This document shows, piece by piece, positions 19,135 through 29,660 of a stretch of DNA of 64,000 nt (within the stretch, counting starts at the first letter, position 1; each line of letters starts with the position of its first letter). The notes under the pieces were generated by a model. That model saw only the letters and a list, made by a program, of their open reading frames with translations. It had not been told where the DNA came from and did no database searches. Source of the DNA: Nannocystis pusilla (lineage in GTDB: Bacteria > Myxococcota_A > Polyangia > Nannocystales > Nannocystaceae); assembly GCF_026626665.1 (NCBI RefSeq), contig NZ_JAPNKE010000002.1, positions 11,800,001-11,864,000 of the forward strand, given 5' to 3'. The position numbers and the translations under genes were made by a program.

Positions 19135-19966
19135 TCAGGCCGCCAGGATCAGCGCCGCGCCGAGGGCGATCGCGGCGGCCGCGGCGGCGCGCAGCGGGGT
19201 GACCTGCTCTTTGAGCCAGGCGACGGCGATGACGGTGGCGACGAGGATGCCGGTCTCGCGCAGGGCGGACAGCGGGGCGGTGGGGCCGAGGCGGTAGGCG
19301 GCGAGCGCGAGGCCGTAGGTGCCGATGCTGAGCGCGCCGGCGATCACGCCCGGGCGCCACTGCTCGCGGGCGACCGCGAGGACGCCGCGGCCGCGGATGG
19401 CGGCGAACACGGAGCTGATGACGACGCCGTGGAGGACGAACAGCCAGGCGATGTAGCTCGCGCCGGACGAGCCGCGCGCACGCCCCAGGCGTCGACGACG
19501 GTGTAGCCGGCGATGCCACGCCGGTCAGCAGCGACCAGCCGAGCGCGGCGCGGCTGAGGTGGCGGCCGAGGCCCATGGCGAGCATGCCCGCGCCGATGGC
19601 GACGATGCCGACCAGCTCGAGCGGCCGCGCGGGCTCGTGGAACACGCCGAGGACGACCACGGCGGTCAGCAGCGGGGCGGTCCCGCGGGCCACGGGGTAG
19701 GCGGCCGAGAAGTCGCTGACCTCGTAGGCGCGCACGAGGGCGTAGAGGTAGACGAGGTGGATCGCCAGAGAGGCGACGAGCCAGCTCCAGGCGCCCGCCG
19801 GCAGCGAGACGAAGGCGAGCGCGGGCAGGACGAACGCGGCGCTGGCGGCGTCGATGAGGGCGCGGCCGACCAGCTTGTCGCTGCCGGCCTTGAGGATCGC
19901 GTTGACCGTGGCGTGCAGCGCGCCCGACACGAGCACGAGCGCGTAGGCGAGGTCGGTGCCGTTCAC
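19135..19966 (-). CDS. EamA/DMT-superfamily transporter, frameshifted
   Basis: Inner-membrane permease of the drug/metabolite transporter superfamily, about 275 residues and ten predicted helices in two EamA repeats. Start GTG at 19966 (VNGTDLAYALVLVSGALHAT). Landmarks: VNAILKAGSDKLVGRALIDA, YLYALVRAYEVSDFSAAYPV, ARGTAPLLTAVVVLGVFHE in repeat one, and SIGTYGLALAAYRLGPTAPL, SALRETGILVATVIAVAWLK in repeat two. One or two frameshifts lie in the loop between repeats (19485-19520). Substrate unknown. The stop is directly beside the CATGTC hairpin cluster. Confidence 0.82.
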
Positions 19967-20185
19967 GCGGGCGACGATAGTCGTTCGCGCCCGCGTCCGC
20001 CAAGCGCTGGCGCGTCGGCAGGGCTCGCAGCGCCGCGGCACCGTGAGCGTCACCACGAGCGCGACAGAGATCCGTCGCGGTGGCTGGCGCCGCTATCCCG
20101 GCAAGCGGGGGCGCGAGCGCGGGTCCTGACGAGCGCCCGACGCTCTCCGACGGACACGCTGCAGCGAACGGTCCTCGTCTTTTTT

Positions 20186-20731
20186 ATGCCCGACAGATTG
20201 CGAGTGGTGCTGGACGGCGGACCGGCTGCGATCCTGGACGCGGCAGCGGCCCGTGCTCCCGGATTGGGGCGTCCTGGCCCAGGCCTGCGCGCGCAGGGCC
20301 TACGCCGCGGTCGCCTCGTCGCCGACCGGCTCGGCGCCGGGCGCCGACGCTTCCGGTTGGGCGGAGGCCACGATCGTCTCTTATGACACGGCCGCCGCCG
20401 AGATCTCGGAGGCGTTCACGCGCCAGGGTCTCGAGTGCATCGGTCACGCGTGGCGGACGACGTGCATCCTGAACCGGGGCCTGGGCGACAGTCGGGCACG
20501 GGCGTACCTCGCCGAATCGGTGGCCTGGGTCGAGGCGGGGATCGCCGCGTTTCTTGGTCCCGAGTCGTTTCGCCGGCGCTTGTACGAGGACGACCCGTCC
20601 GAGGCGGGGTCGAGGCGTTCCTGCTGCGCGAACGATTGCAGGCGGTGAGCACGTTGTGGCGCGCCGGCGTGTTCCCGGCGGCGCTCGACGAGTGGTTCTA
20701 CGCGGCCGGGATCCGCGGACCGCTCGCTTAG
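20186..20731 (+). CDS. Hypothetical protein of about 180 residues
   Basis: Not recognised. ATG at 20186 follows a T-rich stretch. Text includes MPDRLRVVLDGGPAAILDAA, VLPDWGVLAQACARRAYAAV, TRQGLECIGHAWRTTCILNR, ESVAWVEAGIAAFLGPESF and an end ALDEWFYAAGIRGPLA. It appears soluble and helical, without signal peptide. Frameshifts near 20240 and 20605. The stop (TAG 20729-20731) overlaps the stop of the convergent response regulator gene by a few bases. Confidence 0.5.
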
Positions 20732-21138
20732 TCGCGGGCCTGGACGGCGGCGCCGACGAGGCGCAGCAGCGTGTCGAGGTCGACCGGCTTTTGGATGCAG
20801 TCGAAGGCGCCGGCGTTGCGGCAGCGCTGCTCGGTGTCGTCGGAGGCGTAGCCGGTGACGACGATGACCGGCAGGCGGGGGTCGAGCTGGCGCAGGCCCA
20901 TGAGCGTGTGCAGGCCGTCGATGCCGGGCATGCGCATGTCGGTGATGGCGACGTCGAAGCTGCCGTGGCGGCACAGCTCGATCGCCCGCTCGCCGCTGTC
21001 GGCGACCTGCACCGTGTAGCCCTCGCTCTCGAAGAAGTCTTGCAGGATCTCGAGCATGTCGCGCTCGTCGTCGACCACCAGCACCCGCGGGAGCGCGCAG
21101 GCGTCGGCCGCTCCGCCGGCGGCGTCGACGGCGGTCAC
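20728..21138 (-). CDS. Single-domain response regulator (CheY-like)
   Basis: Receiver domain of about 136 residues: acidic pocket RVLVVDDERDMLEIL, phospho-acceptor Asp in VAITDMRMPGIDG, Thr in VIVVTGYASDD and Lys in CIQKPVDLD. No output domain follows. GTG at 21136-21138 overlaps the kinase stop by three bases within GTGA (21135-21138), so it is translated together with the hybrid kinase and is its probable phosphorelay partner. The frame is intact. Cytoplasmic. Confidence 0.9.
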   Translation of the reverse strand: MTAVDAAGGAADACALPRVLVVDDERDMLEILQDFFESEGYTVQVADSGERAIELCRHGSFDVAITDMRMPGIDGLHTLMGLRQLDPRLPVIVVTGYASDDTEQRCRNAGAFDCIQKPVDLDTLLRLVGAAVQARD

Positions 21139-24100
21139 AGGACCTCCTGGGCCAGGCGCGCCGGCTCGGGCACCAGGGGCAGCTCGGGCGGCTCGGGCGG
21201 GACCAGCGGCAGCCACATGCGGACCGTGGTGCCGCGCCCGAGCTCGCTGTCGACGTGGATGGTACCGCCGTGGGCCTGGACGAACTTCTGCGTCATCGGC
21301 AGGCCGAGGCCGGTGCCCTTGCCCGGGGCTTTGGTGGTGAAGAACGGTTCGAACACGTGGGGGAGGGCCTGCGGGGCGATGCCGACGCCGCTGTCGCGGA
21401 TGAGGATCTCCGCGCCGTCGACGTCGTCGTCGCCGGCGGCGGCGCGCGCGTGGACCTCGATGATACCACCTCGGCTGGTGGCGTCGGCGGCGTTGCCGAT
21501 CACATTCAGGAGCGCGGACTCGAGCGCGGGTCGGTGGACCACGAGGGCGGGCAGCTTCTCCGCCGCGAAGTCGGCGACGAGACGGATGCCGCGCTCCGCG
21601 GTCTCGGGTCGGGCGAGCTCCAGCAGCCACGTGAGCACCTGGCCGAGCTCGCAGCGCTCGGCCACCTGAGGCCGGCGGCGGCTGTAGGCCAGGAGCGCCT
21701 CGACCAGGCCGGCGCACCGCTGCGAGTGGCGGTCGATCCGCTCGAGCGTGCGGCGGACGAACGGGTCGCGCGAGCCCCGGCGCAGCAGCATCTGCGCGCT
21801 CATGCGGATGATCGCGACCGGGTTGTTGAGCTCGTGCGAGAGGCCCGCCACGAGGGTGCCGACGGCGGCCATCTTGCTCGACTGGACCAGCTGGTCCTGG
21901 GTGTCCTTGAGGATGCGGAGGGTCTGCTCGAGCTCCTGCTTCTGGGCCACGACCTCGCGGTGGACGCGGTGCAGGCGGAGGGCCGCGCCGACGCGGGCGC
22001 GCAGCTCGGCGGGGGCGAACGGCTTGGGCAGGTAGTCGTCGGCGCCGACCTCGAGGCCGCGGACGGCCTCCTCGCGGCTGGCCTTGGCGCTGAGGACGAC
22101 CACGGGGATGTCGCGCAGCTCCGGGGCGCGCTTGAGGCGGGTGACGAGCTCGTAGCCGTCCATCTCCGGCATCATGATGTCGGACACGATGACGTCGGGC
22201 CGGCGCTCGCGGATGGCCGCCAGCGCCTCGGCGCCGGTGGCCGTGAGGACGATGTCGTAGTCGGGGTGCAGGACCGAGGCGATATAGGCCCGCATGTCCG
22301 CGTTGTCCTCGGCGACGACGACGCGCGGGCGGCCCGGCGCAGGCGACGGGGCGACGACGGGGACGGCGACCGCGGGGCCGACGGGCGGCGGGGGACGCGT
22401 GGGTCGCTCCGTCGGCGGGCCCAGTGGGCCAGGCGGTCGGCGTCGATCGGCAGCTCGACGGCGAAGCAGGCGCCGGCCCCGAGCTCGCTGTACAGGTGCA
22501 CCCCGCCGCCCATGGCCTCGGCGAACTCGCGGACGATGGCGAGGCCGAGGCCGGTGCCCTCGTGCTTGCGGCTGATCGAGCTGTCGAGCTGCTGGAAGCG
22601 CTGGAACACCCGCTCGTGCTCCTCCGGCGCGATCCAGGGCCGGTGTCGCGGACGGACAGGCGCATGCGATAGTCGCCGTGGCGCGCGAGCGAGACGGTGA
22701 CGGTGCCGCCGGCGGGGGTGAACTTGAGGGCGTTGCCGAGGAGGTTGAGGACGATCTTCTCGAACATGCGCCGGTCGAGCGGGACGGTCCGCACGTCGCC
22801 GGCGAGCTCGTGACGCAGGCTGATGCCGGCGCTGTGGGCGGCGGGCTCGGCGTCGAGGACGATGCCCTCGACGAGGTCGTGGACGTCGACCGGCTCCCAC
22901 ACGACCTTCATCTTGCCGGCCTCGAGCTTTTGATAGTCGAGGATGTCGTCGACCAGGCGGCCGAGGCGGGAGGCGTTGCGCCACGTGCGGGCGAGCGTGG
23001 CGCGGGCGCTGTCGCTGAGCGGCTCGGCCGGGTCGGCGAGCAGCGCCTCCAGCGGGCCGAGGATCAGGGTGAGCGGGGTCCGCAGCTCGTGGCTCATCAC
23101 CGTGAGGAACTCGCTCTTGGCCCGCAGCGCGGCGTCGGCGGCCTCCTTGGCGCGCTGGACCTCGAGCTCGATGCGCTTGCGCTCGGTGATGTCGACGTAG
23201 ATCCCGAGCAGCCCGGTGACCTCGCCGGTGTCGTCGCGGATCGGGACCTTGCTGGTGAGGATGAAGGTCTGGCGGCCGTCGGGGCGGCGCAGCGGCTCCT
23301 CGATGTCGAGGATCGGCACGCCGCTCGACATCACCCGCTCGTCCATCATGCGGAAGAAGTCGGCCTCCTCGCGCGAGGCCCAGATGTCGTGGTCGGTCTT
23401 GCCGAGCAGCTGATCCTCGCTGTCGAGGCCGGTGTGCTCGAGGAACTTCTGGTTGCAGCCGAGGAACCGCCGCTGGCGGTCCTTCCAGAAGATCGCCTGC
23501 GGGACGTTGGCGAGCAGGTACTTGAGGACAGCCTGCTGCGAGGCCAGCTTCTCCATCGCCCGCTGGCGCTCGGTGACGTCGAGGGCCACGCCGAGCACGC
23601 CGGTGACCTCGCCGCGGTCGCCGCGGACCGGCGAGTAGTGGACGTCGAACACGCGCCCGCGCAGCTCGCCCACGATCGTGACCGGCTGGCCGGCCAGCGC
23701 CTTGCGGACGCTGTCGAGGACCCACGGGACGTCGCGGTAGGCGTCGAAGCACGAGCGGCCGACGTTGGTGCCCGGGGCGCGGCCCAGGAGGCTGAGGCCG
23801 TGGCCCTCGCTGAGGGTGATGATCGCGTCGGCGTCGACGGCGAACAGCACGACCGGGACGTGGTCGAGGATCGTGCGCACCACGTCGAAGTCCTTGAGGG
23901 CCGCGGGGGTCGGCACGACCTGGCCGCGCACGAACACCCACGCGTCGGCGGCGCGCGGGACGATCCGGACCGCCACCGCGAAGCCGCGGCGGGTGGTCGC
24001 GCGCAGGCTGAGCTCGCGGCTGCCGGCGCACGCCTCCTGCAGCAGACCCTCGGGCACGCCCACGAACAGCGACCCCAGGCCGCGCCCGATCAGCGCGGTC

Positions 24101-24217
24101 CGCTCCGTCCCGAGCACGTGCTCGGCCGCTGGGTTGGCGGCCCGAACCTCGCCCTCGTGGGAGACGACCAACTAGGCCGTCGTCGAGCAGCTCGGCCAAC
24201 TCTGTCCCCGGGATCAC
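21135..24217 (-). CDS. Hybrid sensor histidine kinase: PAS x3, HisKA-HATPase, receiver, second HisKA-HATPase
   Basis: About 1027 residues. From GTG 24217: PAS-1 (GEVRAANPAAEHVLGTE), PAS-2 (ILDHVPVVLFAVDADAIITL), PAS-3 (NVPQAIFWKDRQRRFLGCNQ), a kinase core with SHELRTPLTLI, NLLGNALKFTP, DTGPG and GTGLGLAI, a receiver with VAEDNADMRAYI, Asp in VSDIMMPEMDG and LPKPFAP, then a second kinase core with SHELNNPVAII, NVIGNAADAT, DSGVGIAP and GTGLGLPM. No membrane helix is evident, so sensing is probably cytoplasmic through PAS. Frameshifts near 24172, 22640 and 22330. The response regulator overlaps its stop. Two complete kinase cores around one receiver is an uncommon layout. Confidence 0.88.
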
Positions 24218-24418
24218 GGCGACGACAAGGATACGTGAGCGCCGCCGGCTCCCCGCGCCGGTTGCGAAAACGCCGTAGCCCCCCGTCATAAGCTCCGCGG
24301 GGCTCCGCACCGGGCGCCGCGGGTTCGGCGCACCCCGCCCCCGCGCCTGGCGACGGTCGACACGGATGTGCCCGCCCGTACACGGAGCCGGCGCTCGCGC
24401 CAGTGAGGATGGCTCTTC

Positions 24419-24460
24419 GGGCATGTGCTTTAGAGCATGTGCCGAGAGTCATGTCCCGGG
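24419..24460. repeat. GCATGT half-site cluster upstream of the MscS gene
   Basis: GGGCATGTGC (24419-24428) and GAGCATGTGCC (24433-24443) as direct copies, then AGTCATGTCCCGGG (24447-24460). This copy is mostly direct rather than inverted and lies in a divergent intergenic region. Confidence 0.4.
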
Positions 24461-24520
24461 GAGGCGCGCGCGGCCTGCGGCGTGGCGCCTGCGGCGACTT
24501 CGGTTATGCTCGCCCGCGCC

Positions 24521-25662
24521 ATGGGAGATGTCCTCGGAGGGCTCTTGGAGCGGTCCTGGCTCGGGATCACGGGCCTGCAGTGGATGGCCGCGTCGGTGAT
24601 CTTGCTGGCGATGACGCCGACGCTGATGTTCGTGCGGCGGATCCTGTGCAGGCGGGTACGCAAGCACGCGGTGAAGACGGACTCGGACGTCGACGACGCG
24701 ATCGCCGACTTGATCGAGCGCACGCGCGGGTGGTTCTTCGCGCTGCTCGGGCTGCGGCTGGCGACGCTGATGCTCGAGCTGCCGGAGCGGTGGGACCACC
24801 GGGTCCACACGGCGCTGATCGTCGGCGGGATGATCCAGGGCGGGATCTGGGCCAGCACGGTGGTGCGCTACCTGGTCGACCACCGGTTCGCGCGGCACGT
24901 GCACGCCCAGGGCGCGTCGCCGCAGGTCACGCCGATCGCCCAGGCGCTGCTGCGCCTGGCCGGCCTCGTCATCGTGTGGTCGATCGTGCTGCTGGTGGCG
25001 CTGTCGGCGTTCGGCATCGACATCACGGCGCTGGTCGCCGGCCTCGGCGTCGGCGGCGTGGCGATCGCGCTGGCGGTCCAGAAGGTCCTCGGCGACATCC
25101 TCGCGTCGGTCTCGATCATCATGGACAAGCCGTTCCAGCCGGGCGACTTCATCTCCGTCCGGTCAAATGTCGGGTACGGTGCGGCGGATCGGCATGCGCA
25201 GCACGGTGCTCGCCAGCCTCGGCGGCGAGGCTGGTGCTGTCGAACAACGACCTGTTGTCGAGCCGGATCCAGAACTACACCCGCATGCAGGACCGACGGG
25301 TGGTGATGCGCGTCGGCGTGGTCTACTCGACGCCGCAGGACCTGCTCGAGCGGCTGCCGGACCTGCTGCGAGCGGCCGTGGAGCGGCGCGAGAAGGTCCG
25401 CTTCGAGCGCGGGACGCTGGTCAACCTCGGCGACTCGGCGATCGAGTACGAACTCGTGTATTGGGTGCTGAGCCCGGATTGCGGCTTCTACGCCGAGACT
25501 CACCAGCAGCTGCTCTTCGACTTGATCCGCGAGATGCGCGAGCGCGGCTATGACTTTGCGTTCCCGAGCCGCACGCTCTACGTCGTGCCGCCCGAGGAGG
25601 GTGTGCCGCCGGAGAGGGGCATGCCGCCGGGCCCCGCCGGTCCTCCGGCGGCCGCGGGCTGA
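24521..25662 (+). CDS. MscS-family mechanosensitive ion channel
   Basis: Small-conductance mechanosensitive channel of the inner membrane. ATG 24521 (or 24506 in frame). Three or four helices: LQWMAASVILLAMTPTLMFV, WFFALLGLRLATLMLEL, LLRLAGLVIVWSIVLLVALS, and the pore helix region GIDITALVAGLGVGGVAIAL followed by AVQKVLGDILASVSI, the diagnostic MscS motif. The beta domain (IIMDKPFQPGDFI) and cytoplasmic vestibule follow, ending in a Pro-rich tail. Two close frameshifts near 25165 and 25225. It protects against hypo-osmotic shock by family knowledge. Confidence 0.9.
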
Positions 25663-26013
25663 CCCGCGCGACGAGGCCGGCGCTGCCGGCGCGCGCGCGG
25701 GCTGCAGATCTCGGCGGCGAGGCAATTCCCGTCGCGTCCGGGTGCAGACAGTCTGCGTCGCGCGCAGCTCGTCTGTCGCCGCGGTCAGGCAGCGCGGGCG
25801 CGGGCCTGTCGGCGCCCGGCGACGACGCGGGCGCGGGTCGGCGGCGGCGTGGGGCGATCGCGATCGAGTCGCGCGACCGCGGCGGCGACGCGCTCGGCGA
25901 CGACTTATCGTGACAGTAACCTGTCGTTTCAGACAGCGCGACCGCCTCGCTTGCGGCCGCATTCGGCCGCGCGGGCCGGTCCTGACGCCTGGCGGCGCCG
26001 GTAAGATCGATGC
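25663..26013. other. Intergenic region with alternating GACAG/CTGTC segments
   Basis: No gene recognised. Three adjacent elements, GACAG (25912-25916), CTGTC (25921-25925) and GACAG (25932-25936), allow two mutually exclusive hairpins about 80 bases upstream of the phosphoesterase gene. The remainder is GC-rich without coding sense. Confidence 0.4.
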
Positions 26014-27236
26014 ATGGATGCAGCTCTTCGCCGGCGCCTCGGCCTGGTCACTGTCGCATTGTCGATCGTCGCGTGTCAGGACGCGCTGCAGGATTACCAG
26101 GCGCGCCGACGGGAGCGCCGGTCGACGAGGCGGACGAGGGCGGCGACGCGGACGACCCACGCCACGGCGGGTGCGCCGGGCCGACCGGCCGGGTCGACGG
26201 CGGCCTGGATCTGTTCGACAAGCTCGTCGGCGGGGCGCACGGCGGCTGCGATCTGGAGGCGCCGTCGTCGAGCCCGAGCCGCCCGGGCCGCCGACCGAGC
26301 CGCCGCCCACGCCGCCCGGGCCGTCGCTGCCGCTGTTCGTCGAGGGCTCGACGACCTTCGTGGTCCTGCCGGACACGCAGTACTACTCGCTGCGGTTCCC
26401 CGGGGTGTTCTCGAGCCAGACGAAGTGGATCGCCCGCAACGCGATCGACCGCAACATCGCCTACGTGTTCCACCTCGGCGACCTCGTGCATTACAACAAG
26501 GAGTCGGAGTGGAAGCGGGCCAGCGCGGCGATGGCGGAGCTCGACGGGATCGTGCCGTACGGGCTCGTGACCGGCAACCACGACTACGGCCCGGCGGGGG
26601 ACGCCTCGACCCGCGAGTCGCTGTTCAACCAATGGTTCTCGTTCGACGACACCGAGCTGATGCCGAGCTTCGGCGGCGCGTACGAGGCGGGCAAGCTCGA
26701 CAACAGCTTCCACCTGTTCGACGCCGGCGGGCACTCGTGGGTCGCGCTGCTGCTCGAGTGGGGCCCGCGCGACGAGGTCGTGGAGTGGGCCAACGACGTG
26801 ATGGGGCTGTACGCCGATCGCCTGGGGATCCTCGTCACCCACGCGTACCTCAACCACAACGACCGGCGCTACGACCACAACGACGACATCTACCCGCAGG
26901 CCTACAACCCGCACTGGTACGGCACGCCGGGCGGGGTCAACGACGGCGAGGAGCTGTGGCAGAGCTGGTCCGGCAGCACGCTTCGTCCTCACCCTGAGCG
27001 GCCACGTGCTCGGCGACGGCACCGGCTATCTGGCCAGCGTCGACGACCACGGCCGCGTGGTCCACCAGATGCTCTCCAACTATCAGCACCGCGAGCTCGG
27101 CGGCGAGGGCTACCTGCGGCTGCTCGAGCTCGAGCCCGACGGGCGGACGATGCACGTGCGGACGTACTCGCCGTGGTACGACCAGTACCTCACCGCGGCC
27201 GATCAGGACTTCACGATCGAGCTCGACGTCGGCTGA
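26014..27236 (+). CDS. Calcineurin-like metallophosphoesterase lipoprotein, frameshifted
   Basis: A lipoprotein signal (RLGLVTVALSIVAC) starts at ATG 26014. An acidic, Pro-rich linker is followed by a metallophosphoesterase domain with the five motifs: VLPDTQYY (D-x-Q variant of D-x-H), HLGDLVHYN (GD-x), GLVTGNHDYG (GNHD), LVTHAYLNHN (H), and LSGHVLGDG (GH). These residues would bind two metals. The substrate is unknown. Frameshifts near 26110, 26265 and 26980; the C-terminal part from 27006 to 27236 is clean. Probably periplasmic or on the outer membrane. Confidence 0.8.
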
Positions 27237-27311
27237 GGCGCGGCCGCGAAACGGCGCGGGGCACCGCCGATCCGCCGCGCGGACGACGATGCCCGGGGCG
27301 CGGGGCCGGGC

Positions 27312-27932
27312 TCAGTTCTTGCCGAAGTCCTGCGTCCAGTAATGCTTGTAGGTGGCGCCCGCGGCCTGTAGTAGCCGACGCCGAGGTGCTTGTAATTGCC
27401 GTTCATGATGTTGTTGCAGTGGCCGGTGCTGGTCATCCAGCCGTTGACGACCTGGGCGGCGGTCGAATAGCCGGCGGCGATGTTCTCGCCGGCGGCCTTC
27501 CGCACGCGGCGGCGGTGATCCGCTGGGAGAAGGTCGAGCCGTTCGAGCCGGTGTGGCTGAAGAAGTTGTTGACGCCCATGTCCTTGGAGTGGTTGCGGGC
27601 GGCGCAGCGAGCTGGGCCTGGGCGGTGAGCGCCGGCACGGGCGACTTGCTGACGCCGCCATGGACGGCCCCGGCGGCGCGCTTCTGATTGACGAGGGTGA
27701 GCACCTGGTCCTCGAACGTGGCCCAGGCCGGATCCCAGCCGGCGTCGCTGCAGGCGAACGAGGGGTCGACCGCGTCGGTCAGCTCCTCGATGCCGAGATC
27801 CTCCATTTGGGTCGAATCGAGACCGATGCCCACGACGCCCTCGCCGATGGGGTTCGCGGTTTCGTCGTCGACGTCGCACGCGACGGGGGCGAGGAGGGCG
27901 AGGAGGGCGAGAATGCGCGGAGTGTTTTGCAT
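27312..27932 (-). CDS. CAP-domain (SCP/PR-1-like) lipoprotein, frameshifted
   Basis: Start ATG 27932 with signal peptide and lipobox (RILALLALLAPVAC). An acidic spacer precedes the CAP domain: VLTLVNQKRAAGAVHGG, HSKDMGVNNFFSHTGSNGST, ENIAAGYSTAAQVVNGWMTS, and the signature TGHCNNIMNGNYKHLGVGYY. The last residues are YKHYWTQDFGKN. Breaks near 27605, 27500 and 27368. Bacterial CAP proteins are secreted, and some bind lipids or act as proteases; the role here is unknown. It converges on the phosphoesterase gene with about 75 bases between stops. Confidence 0.82.
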   Translation of the reverse strand: MQNTPRILALLALLAPVACDVDDETANPIGEGVVGIGLDSTQMEDLGIEELTDAVDPSFACSDAGWDPAWATFEDQVLTLVNQKRAAGAVHGGVSKSPVPALTAQAQLAAPPATTPRTWASTTSSATPARTARPSPSGSPPPRAEGRRREHRRRLFDRRPGRQRLDDQHRPLQQHHERQLQAPRRRLLQAAGATYKHYWTQDFGKN

Positions 27933-28064
27933 GCTTGCATCTATATCATCACCGCCGCGATCGTCGGCGCGCATGCGCGGGCGGCGCGAGCGCGAGCGCC
28001 CCGGCGATCGCGCGGGCCGCAGAACGATGGTATGGGCGAGGATTTCAGAGATTATGGTCCAGGG

Positions 28065-28074
28065 GACATATGTC
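28065..28074. repeat. GACATATGTC palindrome
   Basis: A perfect 10-bp palindrome of the CATGTC family in the divergent region between the CAP gene and the norZ remnant. Confidence 0.45.
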
Positions 28075-28205
28075 TATTGGTCGCGTGCGGTGAGGTGAGG
28101 CCGAGAGCAACGCGTGAGGACCGGGCGGCCCAGCCCCGATGTCGCACCCCGAAAGACTCGCTCTCACCTGCGATTTGTAATGCGCGTGTCGGCCGTGTCC
28201 TTCCA

Positions 28206-28475
28206 TTCAGATCGCATCATGGCGTGTCGGTGATCCTCCTGCTCGCCGGGATCGGCGCGATGTGCTGGTGGCCCTCCGCGCGGCCGCCGGGGCCGCTCCC
28301 CGAGGTCACGCCGGAGACCGATCCGCTGATCGGCGCGATGACGACGCCGTCGCGGCGGGCCATCGTGAAATACTTCTGGGTCGTGTCGGCGCCGATCCTC
28401 GGGCAGATCCTCCCCGGCGTGATCGCGGCGCACTACGGCGTCGAGGCCGCGGCTTTTTCCGTGAAACCTGGCTAA
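28206..28475 (+). pseudogene. Fragment of quinol-dependent nitric oxide reductase (NorZ/NorB type)
   Basis: About 90 residues match the region around the first membrane helices of qNOR: VSVILLLAGIGAMCWW, a short Pro-rich loop PLPEVTPETDPLIGAM, then RAIVKYFWVVSAPILGQILP and GVIAAHYGVEAAAF. In qNOR this lies after the N-terminal quinol-site domain and before the catalytic helices. The frame stops after SVKPG, and neither the upstream domain nor the His-ligand helices are found nearby. It cannot work as a reductase. An IS630-like remnant follows within about 110 bases, which points to insertion or deletion. Confidence 0.6.
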
Positions 28476-28584
28476 AGCCGCGCCTGCGCGTGGCTGAGCC
28501 AGCTCGCGCGGAAGCGCTCATGTGCTCTTGCTGGTGTGCCGATCGCCACCTCCACCGATCTTCGGATTCGCATTGTCGAGGCCC

Positions 28585-28862
28585 GTGCTCAGGAAGGTTG
28601 ACCACGAGCAGCTCGCCGAACGCTTCGGCGTGGGGCGAGCCACCGTCGATCGAATGCTACGACGAGCGCGGGAGGCCAGCTCCGTGGAGCGGCAGGCGCA
28701 CGGCGGAGGGCCGTGCGAAGGACGACCTGGCAGGAGCAGGACCTGATCGTCGAGCTTCGTGTCGACGACGAGCGACGACGTCATCGGCATCTCCGGCCGC
28801 TGCGGGGTCGGCTGACCGCGCACGTCGCGAGAGCGCCGACAGCCAACCTGACCTTTCGGTAA
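28585..28862 (+). pseudogene. IS630-like transposase remnant (helix-turn-helix part)
   Basis: A segment reads DHEQLAERFGVGRATVDRML then RRAREASSVERQAHGGG, the N-terminal helix-turn-helix typical of IS630-family transposases, and after a frameshift near 28710 continues with EQDLIVELRVDDERRR and stops at 28860-28862. The DDE catalytic domain is absent, and no terminal inverted repeats or TA duplication could be located by eye. I read it as a decayed end of an insertion sequence. Confidence 0.5.
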
Positions 28863-29062
28863 TGCTCGGCGATTGCGCGGCGCTGCACCCGCCTCCGAAG
28901 CGGAGAAGCTTGGGCTCTGTGAATCATAATCGTTTCACGGGTGAACATGGCAGGAATCATCATGGTAGACGACGTCGCTTCGTGACGATAGACGTTGGGC
29001 CGTCGAGTTCACGGTGTCATGGTTCCGGCATCGCTCCATTCATCCCGAAGGAAGTAGAACTC

Positions 29063-29660
29063 ATGAATCGACATGTCCTCGTCATCACCTCTTCTTCTTC
29101 GTCGCCGCCTGCGACCCGAAGGAGGTCGCCAAGAGCAGCGGCGAGGCCAGTTCCACGAAAGAGGCGGAGCCCTCGTCGACAAGGGCGACAGCCCGGCCGC
29201 GGCCGCGGCCGCCCCGTCCGCCCGGTTCAACAGCCTCTCCGAGTGCTTGAGCTCGTGTGAGCAGGCCGACGTCATCGCCACCAACCGCCACACGTGCCGA
29301 CTCAACTGCGACGCCGCATGCGGCACTCCGCCGCCGCCGGCGACCGCGCGGCGACGGGGGGCGACGCCATCGGTCAAGTCGCCAGTTGCCTCGGTCGCTG
29401 CTACACAGGCTCCACCGGCGGAGATGCATGTGTCGCCGGATGCAGGAATCTGGCCGCCAGTGCCACGCCGCAGCCCTCCGCCCAGGTGCTCGATCAGCTG
29501 CAGGCCTGCGTGAGCACGTGTCCCCTCGACAACGAGCGGCCGACCAATCGAGGGAGACGTGCGAGCTCAACTGTGCGCAGGCGGCCCGGGTCGCCGGCAC
29601 TCCTCCCGGCGGCCCGTTGAAGACGCCCTCGCCGCATCGCCGCGACGATGCAGAGCCGTT
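29063..29660 (+). CDS. Lipoprotein with three twin-CX3C repeats
   Basis: ATG 29063 starts a signal peptide whose lipobox is reached after a frameshift near 29088 (LFFFVAAC, then DPKEVAKSSGEASS). The mature part holds three units with paired C-x3-C motifs: CLSSC ... CRLNC (12 residues between pairs), CLGRC ... CVAGC (9), and CVSTC ... CELNC (12). Breaks also near 29175, 29330 and 29545. The C-terminus is uncertain: the last frame stays open beyond 29660. Twin CX3C is the disulphide hairpin pattern of small Tim and CHCH proteins in eukaryotes; here it is probably convergent. It lies upstream of the radical SAM gene on the same strand. Confidence 0.5.

Noticed and set aside
22678..24291. A 537-codon open frame on the plus strand
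   Set aside because: Antisense shadow of the hybrid kinase, with codon-mirror composition (Asp, Val, Leu, Gly, Ala only).
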